Assembly: GCA_963738375.1 (NCBI GenBank)
Contig: CAVTWL010000002.1
Coordinates: 372,001 to 436,000, forward strand
Source: Bog-159 sp963738375
GTDB taxonomy: Bacteria > Acidobacteriota > Terriglobia > Bryobacterales > Bryobacteraceae
Direction of reading: 5' to 3'
Length of the DNA stretch: 64,000 nucleotides
A program made the position numbers and the translations under genes. The notes below the pieces were generated by a model that saw only the letters and a program-made list of their open reading frames with translations, was not told the origin of the DNA and made no database searches. This document shows positions 17,870 to 26,146 of the stretch, in pieces (the first letter of the stretch is position 1; every line of letters starts with the position of its first letter).

Positions 17870-18721
17870 ATGCTGCGCCTGCTTTTGTGCCTGTTTGTGG
17901 CTGGGATTGTGTCGGGACAGCAGGCGATCGAGTTCACCTGTCCGATGGATCGCGACGTGCGGTCGGCCACGCCGGGCAAGTGCCCACGCTGCGGCATGAC
18001 GCTGGTGGCCGATCTGCCCGAGCCGATCGAGTATCCGGTGGAACTGCGGGTTACACCGGCGCGCATTCCGAGCGGCGCACCGATTTCGCTGGAGTTCCGG
18101 GTCAGCGATCCTGCGACGGGCGCGCCGGTGAAACGCTTCGAGGTGGTGCATGAGAAGCTGTTTCATCTGTTTGTGGTGAGCCAGGATCTGGCGTATTTCG
18201 CGCACGTGCATCCGGCGATGGGGGGGGATGGCGTTTTCCGGCTGGAAACGACGCTGCCGAAGGCGGGGACTTATCGTTTGCTGGCGGATTTTTATCCGAC
18301 TGGGGGAACGCCTCAACTGACGCCGAAGACGATTACGACAGCGGGATATACGGCGCCGCTGGAGGCTGGAATTCCGAAACTGGCGGCGGATCTAGCGGCA
18401 AAGCGCGGGGAGAATCTGACAGCGGAACTACGACTGGATCCGCCGGAACCCATCGCGGGCAAGAAGACGATGCTGTTCGTTCACCTGACTCCTGCGGACG
18501 GACTGGAGCCGTATATCGGGGCCTGGGCGCATTTGCTAGCGGTGAGTTGGGACATGGTGGATACCATTCACGACCATCCCTTTATTGCCGATGGCGGGCC
18601 CGAGATGCAGTTCAATTTGTTTTTCCCGCGGGAAGGCGCTTACCGTGTGTGGATCCAGTTTCAGCGCCAGGGAGTGGTGAATACGGTGGCATTTACTATT
18701 CCGGTCACGGCTTTGCGGTAG
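17870..18721 (+). CDS. Secreted protein with N-terminal heavy-metal-binding (HMBD) domain
   Basis: About 283 residues. The N-terminal signal (LRLLLCLFVAGIVSG) is followed by a heavy-metal-binding domain FTCPMDRDVRSATPGKCPRC with GMTLV, the short CPM...CPxCGM module found at the ends of CusB-like efflux proteins and copper ATPases. The rest is a two-part beta-sandwich region rich in His (EVVHEKLFHLFVVSQDL, YFAHVHP, GAWAHLLAV, TIHDHP) that resembles the domains of exported copper-handling proteins. ATG 17870 is preceded by GGCGGGG; an in-frame GTG at 17864 is possible. Likely a periplasmic metal-binding protein; this is inferred from the HMBD and His pattern only. The 3' end overlaps the convergent glycosidase by 17 bases. 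Confidence 0.8.
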   Translation: MLRLLLCLFVAGIVSGQQAIEFTCPMDRDVRSATPGKCPRCGMTLVADLPEPIEYPVELRVTPARIPSGAPISLEFRVSDPATGAPVKRFEVVHEKLFHLFVVSQDLAYFAHVHPAMGGDGVFRLETTLPKAGTYRLLADFYPTGGTPQLTPKTITTAGYTAPLEAGIPKLAADLAAKRGENLTAELRLDPPEPIAGKKTMLFVHLTPADGLEPYIGAWAHLLAVSWDMVDTIHDHPFIADGGPEMQFNLFFPREGAYRVWIQFQRQGVVNTVAFTIPVTALR

Positions 18722-20447
18722 TCACGACGTTGGAGTAGGCGGACTCACCGTTGGCATTGGCGGAGCGGACGCGATAGGACACCGGTCCGGCGGGTGCGGC
18801 GGAATCTTCGTATTCGGCATGCGCCAACGATTGGGTGGCGATGCGCGACCACGAACCTTGGACGCCCGCCCGGCGCTCGATGATCGTTCCGGTGACATCC
18901 CCGCCGTTGATTTGCCAGTGCAAACGGACTGCGCCGGAGGCAGGCGCGGCAGTGAGAGAACTGGGCGCTTCGGGAAGCACGGGCCAATCGAAGTAGTCTT
19001 CGCCGGCGATGGCCAGGATCGTATCTCGTACCGGGAGATTGGCGAAGACCCCGTTTTCGTCAGGGAGAGGGAGGGTCTCGATTTCGCCCGAGACTACATC
19101 GATCAGAACCGGATGCTTGAAAGCAGCGTTAGCGATGGTGAGGTCGGCGTGGACCGGCGCAAAAGCGCCGCCCGGTACGCTGTGTGCCGCCAGCCAGTAG
19201 GCGACGATGGGCTTGCCCGAACGTGCGGCGCGGAAGCCATATGCCATGAAGGGCTGCGAATTAGTATGGAGCGCGGGAACATCGGGGACGGAAATCTGAA
19301 TGGTTGGATCGCGCCTGGTGTCCGCGAAGAGAGCATTGGTGTTGCGTAGCGCATAGTAAACGGGGCGCGGGGTGAAATCAGTGGGCAAATGCAGCAAGCC
19401 ATGGATGAAGCCGAAATCGTCGTACTCGTTGCCGTCAGTTCCAGCAGCAAGCAGCCAGACGAAAGTCCGGACACCCTGGGCCCAATTATAGATAATGCCG
19501 CGAGGGACGTATTTGGACTGCACGGTTTCGTCGGAGCCGGCCCAGGACGGGATGGAATTGAATTCATCGTCCCAGAATGGGATGTCGCGGCGGATGCCCG
19601 GGTAAGAGCGAACTAGATCGCGGAGCTTGGCGGGCGACTCGTCGCCGTATGCGCCGTAGTCCATCGACTCGGGATTGAGGTTGGAACCGTATCCGGGATA
19701 GGTGTGGTAGGCGAAGACATCGATACCGGCGGCGCAATTGCACGCATCGAGCGCACGGCGGGCGAAGTCGCGGGTGGGATCCGCCTGCCCGCCGAAGATT
19801 ACCTTGGCCTGGGGATCGGCGGCATGGACAGCGGGGATGAAGGCTGCAAGGAGCCGGCCATAGTCTTCTGGATTGGGAACGGGATCCCAGTAGTCGATGT
19901 CCTGCTCGTTCCATAACGCGTAATAGCTGATGCGGCCGCGGAAGTGTTCGACGACGAAGCGCACGTATTTGTTGAACGCCGCGATTTGATCGGGGGTTTT
20001 GGGCGGCCAATAGACGGAGTAGAGGCTGCGGTCGGGGTTGTGGAAGCCGTTGGGTGCGGGGGTAATGGCGTCGGGCAGTTTTCCGGCAGGCGAGGTGTAC
20101 ATGGGGTTGCCGTACATCAACTGGACCTGGACATGGACGCCGTTATCGACCAGGGAGTCAACATAGTCATCGAGACCCGGCGGGATCGCCATCACGCCTC
20201 GCTTCTGTTCGATCCAATCCCAACTGGTGTAGTCGGAGCTGTTTTCGTATTGGCCAATGCGGATCCAACTGACGCCGGCATCGAACATGCGGGTCCACCA
20301 GTGGCGATCCCAGGGGAGGTAGGGATCGCGGGGAAGGTCGGAGTTGATGCCGAAGCCATCCTGAATTTGGGAGGATCGCTTGGGCGGCACGCGTTTTTGA
20401 GCGGCGAGGGGAAGCAGTGCGAGGAGGGAGATGAGGAGGATGCGCAT
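18705..20447 (-). CDS. Secreted clan GH-A glycosidase (GH39-like) with C-terminal fibronectin III domain
   Basis: A 580-residue secreted protein with a signal peptide (MRILLISLLALLPLAAQ). A TIM-barrel glycosidase domain (about 30-330) carries the clan GH-A acid/base signature YYALWNEQDIDYWDP (about 185-200) and a candidate nucleophile Glu in IPFWDDEFNSIPS (about 290). A beta domain follows (to about 480). A fibronectin type III module ends the protein (ALPEAPSSLTAAPASGAVRL to SNVVTT, about 487-575). GH39 and related enzymes are xylosidases or iduronidases; no specificity can be assigned here. All catalytic residues appear present. It is transcribed away from the small gene and thiD. Confidence 0.82.
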   Translation of the reverse strand: MRILLISLLALLPLAAQKRVPPKRSSQIQDGFGINSDLPRDPYLPWDRHWWTRMFDAGVSWIRIGQYENSSDYTSWDWIEQKRGVMAIPPGLDDYVDSLVDNGVHVQVQLMYGNPMYTSPAGKLPDAITPAPNGFHNPDRSLYSVYWPPKTPDQIAAFNKYVRFVVEHFRGRISYYALWNEQDIDYWDPVPNPEDYGRLLAAFIPAVHAADPQAKVIFGGQADPTRDFARRALDACNCAAGIDVFAYHTYPGYGSNLNPESMDYGAYGDESPAKLRDLVRSYPGIRRDIPFWDDEFNSIPSWAGSDETVQSKYVPRGIIYNWAQGVRTFVWLLAAGTDGNEYDDFGFIHGLLHLPTDFTPRPVYYALRNTNALFADTRRDPTIQISVPDVPALHTNSQPFMAYGFRAARSGKPIVAYWLAAHSVPGGAFAPVHADLTIANAAFKHPVLIDVVSGEIETLPLPDENGVFANLPVRDTILAIAGEDYFDWPVLPEAPSSLTAAPASGAVRLHWQINGGDVTGTIIERRAGVQGSWSRIATQSLAHAEYEDSAAPAGPVSYRVRSANANGESAYSNVVTTAKP

Positions 20448-20465
20448 ATAATCTGAAGGCCGTGG

Positions 20466-20696
20466 CTATGCGGGTGGAACTTCTTTCGCGCCGGTCAATT
20501 CGTCGACTAACTGGTCGATGGCGGCCAGGCGGCCGCGTTCGAAATCGGTGGCGGGGCCCGCTGGCCGATGGGCTTCGAGCCAAGCCTGGATCAACTCGGT
20601 GACCGGCTTGGCGACGGACTCTTCGGCTCCGGGTTCGAAGCGCAGCGGAATCTCGGAGCGCTGGATGGCGGCGATCAGCAGTTCGTGAAATTTCAT
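20466..20696 (-). CDS. Small conserved-looking hypothetical protein
   Basis: A 76-residue acidic, helical protein (MKFHELLIAAIQRSEIPLRF...TGAKEVPPA) that I do not recognise. There are no membrane segments, cysteines or known motifs. The case for a real gene is context. Its ATG overlaps the thiD stop by four bases (ATGA), giving translational coupling, and it fills the gap to the next gene without overlapping it. The pattern of two helices ending in WLEAHR...LVDEL suggests a small soluble helical domain. Function unknown. Confidence 0.6.
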   Translation of the reverse strand: MKFHELLIAAIQRSEIPLRFEPGAEESVAKPVTELIQAWLEAHRPAGPATDFERGRLAAIDQLVDELTGAKEVPPA

Positions 20697-21505
20697 TTGG
20701 CGCCCGCTCTCAGGCCGGTGGCAGCGAAATGGTTCAACGGGCCGCAGCCATGTCCCAGGCCTGGATTGGTGCGAATGGCGAGGGAGATGTAGGCTTTGGC
20801 GCGCGCGACGGCGGCATGAACGGCAGCGCCACGCGCCAGTTCGGCGGCGATGCCCGCGGAGAGCGTGCAGCCGGTGCCGTGGGTATGAGGCGTATCGAAA
20901 TGCGGCGAGGTGAATTCGCGCCAGTCCTGGCCGTCGTAGAGGACATCGACGGCGCTTTCCGCGAGGTGGCCGCCTTTCACCAGCGCGGTTTTAGCGCCCA
21001 TTTCGCAAAGGCGTTTGGCGGCGGCGCGCATGTCGTCGATGGAGCGCACCTCGATGCCGGTCAGCGCTTCTGCTTCGTGCAGATTGGGGCAGATCAGCGC
21101 GGACCGCGGCAGCAGAACGTCACGCACCAGAGCGATGGCGTCTTCGGAGATGAGGGGTTGTCCATGCTTGCTGATCATGACCGGATCGACCACGAGGGGG
21201 AAGCGGAAATCCGCTGCAGCGGCGGCGATGACTTCGACGATTTCCCGATTGCCGAGAGCGCCGGTTTTGGCGGCCTGGGGGGGGATGTCTTCGAGGACGG
21301 CGGTCAACTGCGCCAAGACGAGTTCGGCGGGGATGCAGTCGACGCGGGTGACGCGCACGGAATTCTGCACGGTCAGCAGAGTGATGACAGATTCGCCATA
21401 GACGCCGAACTGATGAAACGTTTTGAGGTCAGCCTGAATGCCAGCGCCGCCGATGGGATCGGACCCGGCGATGGTGAGCGCGACAGGGAGCATGCTGCCA
21501 AGCAT
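20693..21505 (-). CDS. thiD: Hydroxymethylpyrimidine/phosphomethylpyrimidine kinase
   Basis: A ThiD-type bifunctional kinase of thiamine synthesis, phosphorylating HMP and HMP-P in the cytoplasm. Motifs are the start LPVALTIAGSDPIGGAGIQ with the substrate-binding loop, QNSVRVTRVDCIPAELV (about 60), VVDPVMISKHGQPL (about 110), ALVKGGHL (about 190) and the ribokinase-fold anion hole HGTGCTLSAGIAAELARG (about 225). The open frame runs upstream, but the family start fits ATG 21505 (MLGSMLPV) or ATG 21493. No TPP riboswitch was recognised upstream, where a short divergent spacer separates it from the sulfatase gene. No other thi genes are in the window. Confidence 0.93.
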   Translation of the reverse strand: MLGSMLPVALTIAGSDPIGGAGIQADLKTFHQFGVYGESVITLLTVQNSVRVTRVDCIPAELVLAQLTAVLEDIPPQAAKTGALGNREIVEVIAAAAADFRFPLVVDPVMISKHGQPLISEDAIALVRDVLLPRSALICPNLHEAEALTGIEVRSIDDMRAAAKRLCEMGAKTALVKGGHLAESAVDVLYDGQDWREFTSPHFDTPHTHGTGCTLSAGIAAELARGAAVHAAVARAKAYISLAIRTNPGLGHGCGPLNHFAATGLRAGAK

Positions 21506-21549
21506 ATCAAGTTGCCGGCGGCGGGCATAGTATACTGGGCACGGACGCG

Positions 21550-23226
21550 ATGCGGTGTTGGAGATGGATTGCCTGGCTCGGCCTGGCGGGCGGGCTTTGC
21601 GCGGCGGCGGAACCACCCTCCGTCATTGTGATATCGATCGATACCCTGCGCGCGGATCATTTGAGCGCGTACGGCTACCGGCGGGTGGCGACGCCGCACC
21701 TCGATTCTTTCGCCCAGCAGGGGACGATTTACACGAACGCGGAGTCGCAGGTCCCGTTGACGCTGCCTTCGCACACTTCGCTATTCACTTCGACTTACCC
21801 TTTTGAAAGCCAGATTGAAGAGAACGCGGAACGGGTGCAGCCGGGCGTGACGACGCTCGCATCGGTGCTGCGGGGGCATGGCTACCAAACGGCGGCATTC
21901 ATCGGCAGCGTGTTCCTGGAGAGTGAAATGGGGCTCGACCAGGGATTCGATTTTTACGACAGCCCGTTTCATTTTGAAGCATTCGCGCCGATATCGGGGT
22001 CAATGTTTTATGGCGGGGCCGCGCGAAATCAGTACGGCGTGAGAGACCGGCGCGACGGAGCCTTGGTGCTGGGCGCGGCGCGGCGCTGGATGACGGGGCA
22101 CGCGGGGGGAGCTGCGTTTGTCTTTGTGCATCTGTTCGATATGCACAAGCCCTATATTCGGCCCGGATACGATGGCGAACTGGCGTACACGGACAAGATT
22201 CTGGGCGCGTTCCGGCAGTTTCTTGTGGACAAGGGATGGTGGCAGCGGTCGGTAGTGGCGATGCTTTCGGACCACGGAGAAAGCCTAGGGGAGCATGGCG
22301 AGGACACCCACGGCTACTTTATTTACGAGAGCACGCTGCGGGTGCCGCTCATGATTCACTGGCCGGATGGGACGGCGGGCCGGCCGCCGCGGGATGAGCA
22401 ACCTGTGGGGCTGATGGACGTGGCGCCGACGGTGCTGGACTTCTTGCATATCGCAGCGCCGGCTTCGTTCGCAGGGCGCGGTTTGCTCGGGCCGGCCGGG
22501 CGCGGCGGGGTTTACAGCGAGACTCTGTACGCGCATGACGGATTCGGCTGGTCGCCGCTGCGGAGCTTGCGGCAGGGGCCCTACAAGTATATCGAGGCGC
22601 CGGTTCCGGAATTGTACAACTTGAAAGCAGATCCGCGCGAACAGGTGAACCTTTGTCCGAAAGACCCGGCGCGGGCGGCGGCGATGCGGGCCGATTTGCG
22701 GAAATTGATGGCGAGCCATGCGCCCAAACAGACGGCGTCACAGGCCGCGATATCGCCGCGGACGCGGGCGCTGCTGGCTTCGTTGGGATATCTCTCCGGC
22801 GGATCGCATGTGGGCGGCAAGGGCGCGGGGGCCGATCCGAAGGCGAAGCTGCCGGAATACAAGCTGTATGAACTGGCGCAGGCTCTACTTTACGACCGGC
22901 ATCTGGAAGAAGCGGCTATCGTGCTGCGAAAAATTCTGGCGCAGGATGCGACGAATACGCTGGCGCGGCGGGATTTGGGCGGTACATACATCGAGCAGCA
23001 CGAATACACGAAGGCGCGAGAATGTTTCGAGCAGGTGGTGGTGGCCGCGCCGGACGACTACATGGCACAGTTCGAGTTGGGAATTGCGGACCGGCATTTG
23101 GGACGGACGGACGAGGCGCTGGAACATCTACGGGCGGCATGCAGAGTGGCGCCCGAAGCGGAACAGTGCCGGCGGGAGCTGGAGGCGACGAAGAAGGGAA
23201 TTGCGCCGCATGTTATGCAGGAATGA
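21550..23226 (+). CDS. Sulfatase-fold hydrolase with C-terminal TPR repeats
   Basis: A 558-residue exported protein. A signal peptide (to about 20) precedes an alkaline-phosphatase-superfamily domain with VIVISIDTLRADHLSAYGY (metal Asp, about 27-45), PLTLPSHTSLFTST (nucleophile region, about 75), HLFDMHKPY (about 195), MLSDHGESLGEHGEDTHGY (about 240) and the sulfatase C-terminal block YKYIEAPVPELYNLKADP (about 340). The formylglycine signature C/S-x-P-x-R is not present at the nucleophile, so sulfatase activity is doubtful and Thr/Ser chemistry is more likely. Residues about 430-545 are tandem tetratricopeptide repeats. The stop overlaps the next gene by four bases. Confidence 0.87.
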   Translation: MRCWRWIAWLGLAGGLCAAAEPPSVIVISIDTLRADHLSAYGYRRVATPHLDSFAQQGTIYTNAESQVPLTLPSHTSLFTSTYPFESQIEENAERVQPGVTTLASVLRGHGYQTAAFIGSVFLESEMGLDQGFDFYDSPFHFEAFAPISGSMFYGGAARNQYGVRDRRDGALVLGAARRWMTGHAGGAAFVFVHLFDMHKPYIRPGYDGELAYTDKILGAFRQFLVDKGWWQRSVVAMLSDHGESLGEHGEDTHGYFIYESTLRVPLMIHWPDGTAGRPPRDEQPVGLMDVAPTVLDFLHIAAPASFAGRGLLGPAGRGGVYSETLYAHDGFGWSPLRSLRQGPYKYIEAPVPELYNLKADPREQVNLCPKDPARAAAMRADLRKLMASHAPKQTASQAAISPRTRALLASLGYLSGGSHVGGKGAGADPKAKLPEYKLYELAQALLYDRHLEEAAIVLRKILAQDATNTLARRDLGGTYIEQHEYTKARECFEQVVVAAPDDYMAQFELGIADRHLGRTDEALEHLRAACRVAPEAEQCRRELEATKKGIAPHVMQE

Positions 23227-24730
23227 TGCTAAGAATTCGGGCCGCGCTGGCGGCTCTCATCGGCGCGCTGAGCGCCTGGGCGGCAGCGCCGCCGAAATTG
23301 GTTGTGGCGATTGTGGTGGACCAGTTCCGTTATGATTACCTGACGCGATATCGCGGCGAGTATCACGCGGGTTTCGACCGGCTGCTGACCAAGGGCGCGG
23401 TATTTACCAATGCGCGATACATGCATTATCCGACGGTGACGGCGGTTGGGCATAGCACGTTCCTTTCCGGGGCGACGCCCGCGATGAGCGGGATTATCGG
23501 CAACGATTGGTTTGACCGCGAGACCGGGAAAACCGTGACGAGCATCAGCGACGATTCCGTAAAGATGCTGGGCGACACGGGAGAGGGCGCCTCGCCGAGG
23601 CGGATGCTGGTGAGCACGCTGGGCGATGAGTTGAAGATCGCGCGCAGCGGCAGCAAGGTGATCGGGATTTCGTTGAAAGACCGGAGCGCGATCCTGCCCG
23701 CCGGGCACATGGCGGATGGCGCGTACTGGTTCGCGGCGCACGCGGGGAATTTCGTGAGCAGCACATTCTACTTCGCGGATCTGCCGGCTTGGGTGACGGC
23801 TTTCAATGCCAAACGGCCGGCCGATCCATATCGCGGGGCACACTGGCTGGACCATACGCTGCCCAGCGACGATTCGGTATATGCGGCGATCGAAAGCAGC
23901 CCCTACGGCAACGAATTGGTGGAACGGTTCGCCGAGCGCGCGATTGAGGCGGAGAAACTGGGGCAGCGGGGCGCGACGGATCTGTTGGCGGTGAGTTTTT
24001 CCGCCAACGACTATGTGGGTCATGCGATGGGACCGGATTCGCCGGAAGCGAAGGAGATGTCGATCCAGACGGATCGCGTTTTCGGCGCGCTGTTTCGCTA
24101 TTTGGACGCGAAGATCGGAGTGAACAGCTACGTGGTGGTAATGACCGCCGACCATGGCGTCGCGCCGGTGCCGGAGGTGAATGCGGCGCGGCGGATGCCG
24201 GGCGGGCGGATGCCGGGCGGGGTCGTTCGGAAGGCTGTGGAAGGCGCGCTGACGACGAAATATGGCGTTGGACAATGGATGGCCAACGCATCGGATACGG
24301 CGTTTTACTTCAATCTGGAAACGATCCGGCAGAAGAAACTGGAGCGGGCGGAAGTAGAGCGCACGGCGGCGGAAGCGGCTCGGGCGGTGTGAACCATGTA
24401 TTTCGGGTTTACACGCGCGAGATGCTGATCAACGGGACCGTGGATACGCCGGTGGGGCGGCACGTGGCGAACGGATTTTACGCGCCGCGCGCGCCGGACG
24501 TGACCGTGCTGCTGGAACCGTATTGGCTGTACGGAAGCAAGGGGACTACGCATAGCACGACGTTCGGTTACGACGAGCACGTGCCGGTGATTTTCATGGG
24601 GCCGGGGATCAAGACGGGGCGGTTCGATCGGGAGATCGCAGTGAACGATATTGCGCCCACGTTGGCTACTTATTTGAACATAGAGACGCCGAGCGGCTCG
24701 GTGGGGCGGTGTTTGGCGGAGATTTTCTAG
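23223..24730 (+). CDS. Alkaline phosphatase family protein, one frameshift in this sequence
   Basis: An exported phosphodiesterase/alkaline phosphatase (Pfam phosphodiest type). It starts at ATG 23223 inside the sulfatase stop. It has a signal peptide, VVAIVVDQFRYDYLTRY (metal Asp), YPTVTAVGHSTFLSGATP (catalytic Thr), SFSANDYVGHAMGPDS and VVVMTADHGVAPVPE. The frame hits TGA at about 24390 after EAARAV. The obvious continuation VNHVFRVYTREMLINGT through HVPVIFMGPGIKTGRF to the stop at 24730 lies one base out of phase, so a single base is missing near 24380-24390. The second half is well conserved, which favours a sequencing indel over decay. A 15-base tandem repeat (MPGGRMPGG) lies at about 24190-24225. 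Confidence 0.85.
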
Positions 24731-24733
24731 AGT

Positions 24734-26143
24734 TCAGTTCTTGGTGTTCCGCATCAACTGGTCGATGTTGACCAGTTCGGTGGGATAGTTGCCGGTGTAG
24801 CAGGCGTAGCAGATATTCGTGTTTCTCGTATCGCCGACGGCTTCGCGCAGGGAGGGTAGGGAGAGGTAGCCCAGAGAGTCGGCTTCGACGAAGCGGCGGA
24901 TGTCTTCGATGTTGTTGTTGGCGGCGATCAGTTCGCCCTTGGTGGGCGTATCGACGCCGTAGAAGCAGGGCGAAATGGTGGGCGGGCAGGAGATGCGGAG
25001 GTGGACTTCGCGGGCGCCGGCCTGGCGGACCATGCGGACGATCTTGCGGCTGGTGGTGCCGCGGACGATGGAATCGTCGACCAGAACGACGCGTTTGCCT
25101 TCGAGCAGGTGGCGGACGGGGTTGAGCTTCAGCTTGACGCCGAAATCGCGGATGGCCTGGGAGGGCTCGATGAAGGTGCGGCCTACGTAGTGATTGCGGA
25201 TGAGCGCCTGGCGGAAGGGCAGGCCGGATTCGGCGGAATAGCCTAGCGCGGCGGCGACGCCGGAATCGGGCACAGGCACGACGAGATCGGCATCGACGGG
25301 ATGTTCGCGGGCGAGGAGGCGGCCCAACATTTCGCGCGACTGCTGCACGGGGCGGCCGAAGACGATGGAATCGGGGCGCGCGAAGTAGACGTGTTCGAAG
25401 GCGCAATGGGCGAGGGGGCGCTCCGGGGCAAAACGTTCGCGAGTGACGCCGTCGGGGCCGATGACGACCATTTCGCCGGGCTCGACATCGTGCAGGTAGA
25501 CGGCGCCGATCAGATCGAAGGCGCAGGTTTCGGAGGCGAAGACGTAGGCGATGTGGCCGTGTAGATCCATCTGGCCCATGGCGAGGGGACGGAAGCCGTG
25601 GGGATCGCGCGCAACGATAATGCGGTCTTCGGCGAGGAATACCAGGGAGAAGGCGCCTTCGATTTGCAGGAGGGCGTCGCGCAGCGCGCCGTCGAGAGTG
25701 CGTTCGGAAGAATGCGCGACGAGATGGAGGATCACTTCGGTATCGCTGCTGGCCTGGAAGATGGAGCCGCGCTCTTCCAGTCCGGCGCGGAGTTCGATGG
25801 CATTGGTGATGTTGCCGTTGTGGGCGACGGCGACGAGGCCTTTATTGCAGGCTACGGAGAAAGGCTGGGCGTTGAGGAGCGCGGTATCGCCGGAGGTGGA
25901 GTAGCGGGTGTGGCCGATGGCGAGTTGGCCGGGGAGTTGCTTCACCACGTCGGTGGTGAAGATTTCGGCGACATGGCCCATGGCCTTGCGGCAGTGAATT
26001 TCTTTGCCGTCGCTAGAGCAGATGCCGGCGCTTTCCTGGCCTCGATGCTGCAGGGCATGAAGAGCCAGATAGGTCATCTTAGCGGCCTCGGGATGGCCGT
26101 AAATGGCGACTACGCCGCACTCGTCATGGAATTTATCAAACAT
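24734..26143 (-). CDS. purF: Amidophosphoribosyltransferase (glutamine PRPP amidotransferase)
   Basis: A 469-residue PurF, the first committed step of purine synthesis (PRPP + glutamine to phosphoribosylamine). An eight-residue leader precedes the catalytic Cys in ECGVVAIYGH, so the N-terminal Ntn glutaminase is processed as in the Bacillus-type enzyme. The phosphoribosyltransferase PRPP loop is RVVLVDDSIVRGTTSRK (about 345). The four cysteines expected for the structural [4Fe-4S] cluster are visible, with the C-terminal pair in NICYACYTGNYP. It follows purL by three bases in the purQ-purL-purF operon. The family is certain. Confidence 0.97.
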   Translation of the reverse strand: MFDKFHDECGVVAIYGHPEAAKMTYLALHALQHRGQESAGICSSDGKEIHCRKAMGHVAEIFTTDVVKQLPGQLAIGHTRYSTSGDTALLNAQPFSVACNKGLVAVAHNGNITNAIELRAGLEERGSIFQASSDTEVILHLVAHSSERTLDGALRDALLQIEGAFSLVFLAEDRIIVARDPHGFRPLAMGQMDLHGHIAYVFASETCAFDLIGAVYLHDVEPGEMVVIGPDGVTRERFAPERPLAHCAFEHVYFARPDSIVFGRPVQQSREMLGRLLAREHPVDADLVVPVPDSGVAAALGYSAESGLPFRQALIRNHYVGRTFIEPSQAIRDFGVKLKLNPVRHLLEGKRVVLVDDSIVRGTTSRKIVRMVRQAGAREVHLRISCPPTISPCFYGVDTPTKGELIAANNNIEDIRRFVEADSLGYLSLPSLREAVGDTRNTNICYACYTGNYPTELVNIDQLMRNTKN

Positions 26144-26146
26144 GGT

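Noticed and set aside
20447..21560. TPP riboswitch upstream of thiD
   Set aside because: The 5' spacer is under 60 bases and lacks the CTGAGA element of the THI box; no other thi genes are near.
24185..24230. 15-base tandem repeat (MPGGRMPGG) as a phase-variation tract
   Set aside because: Only two copies of 15 bases; unit length keeps the frame, so it would not switch expression.
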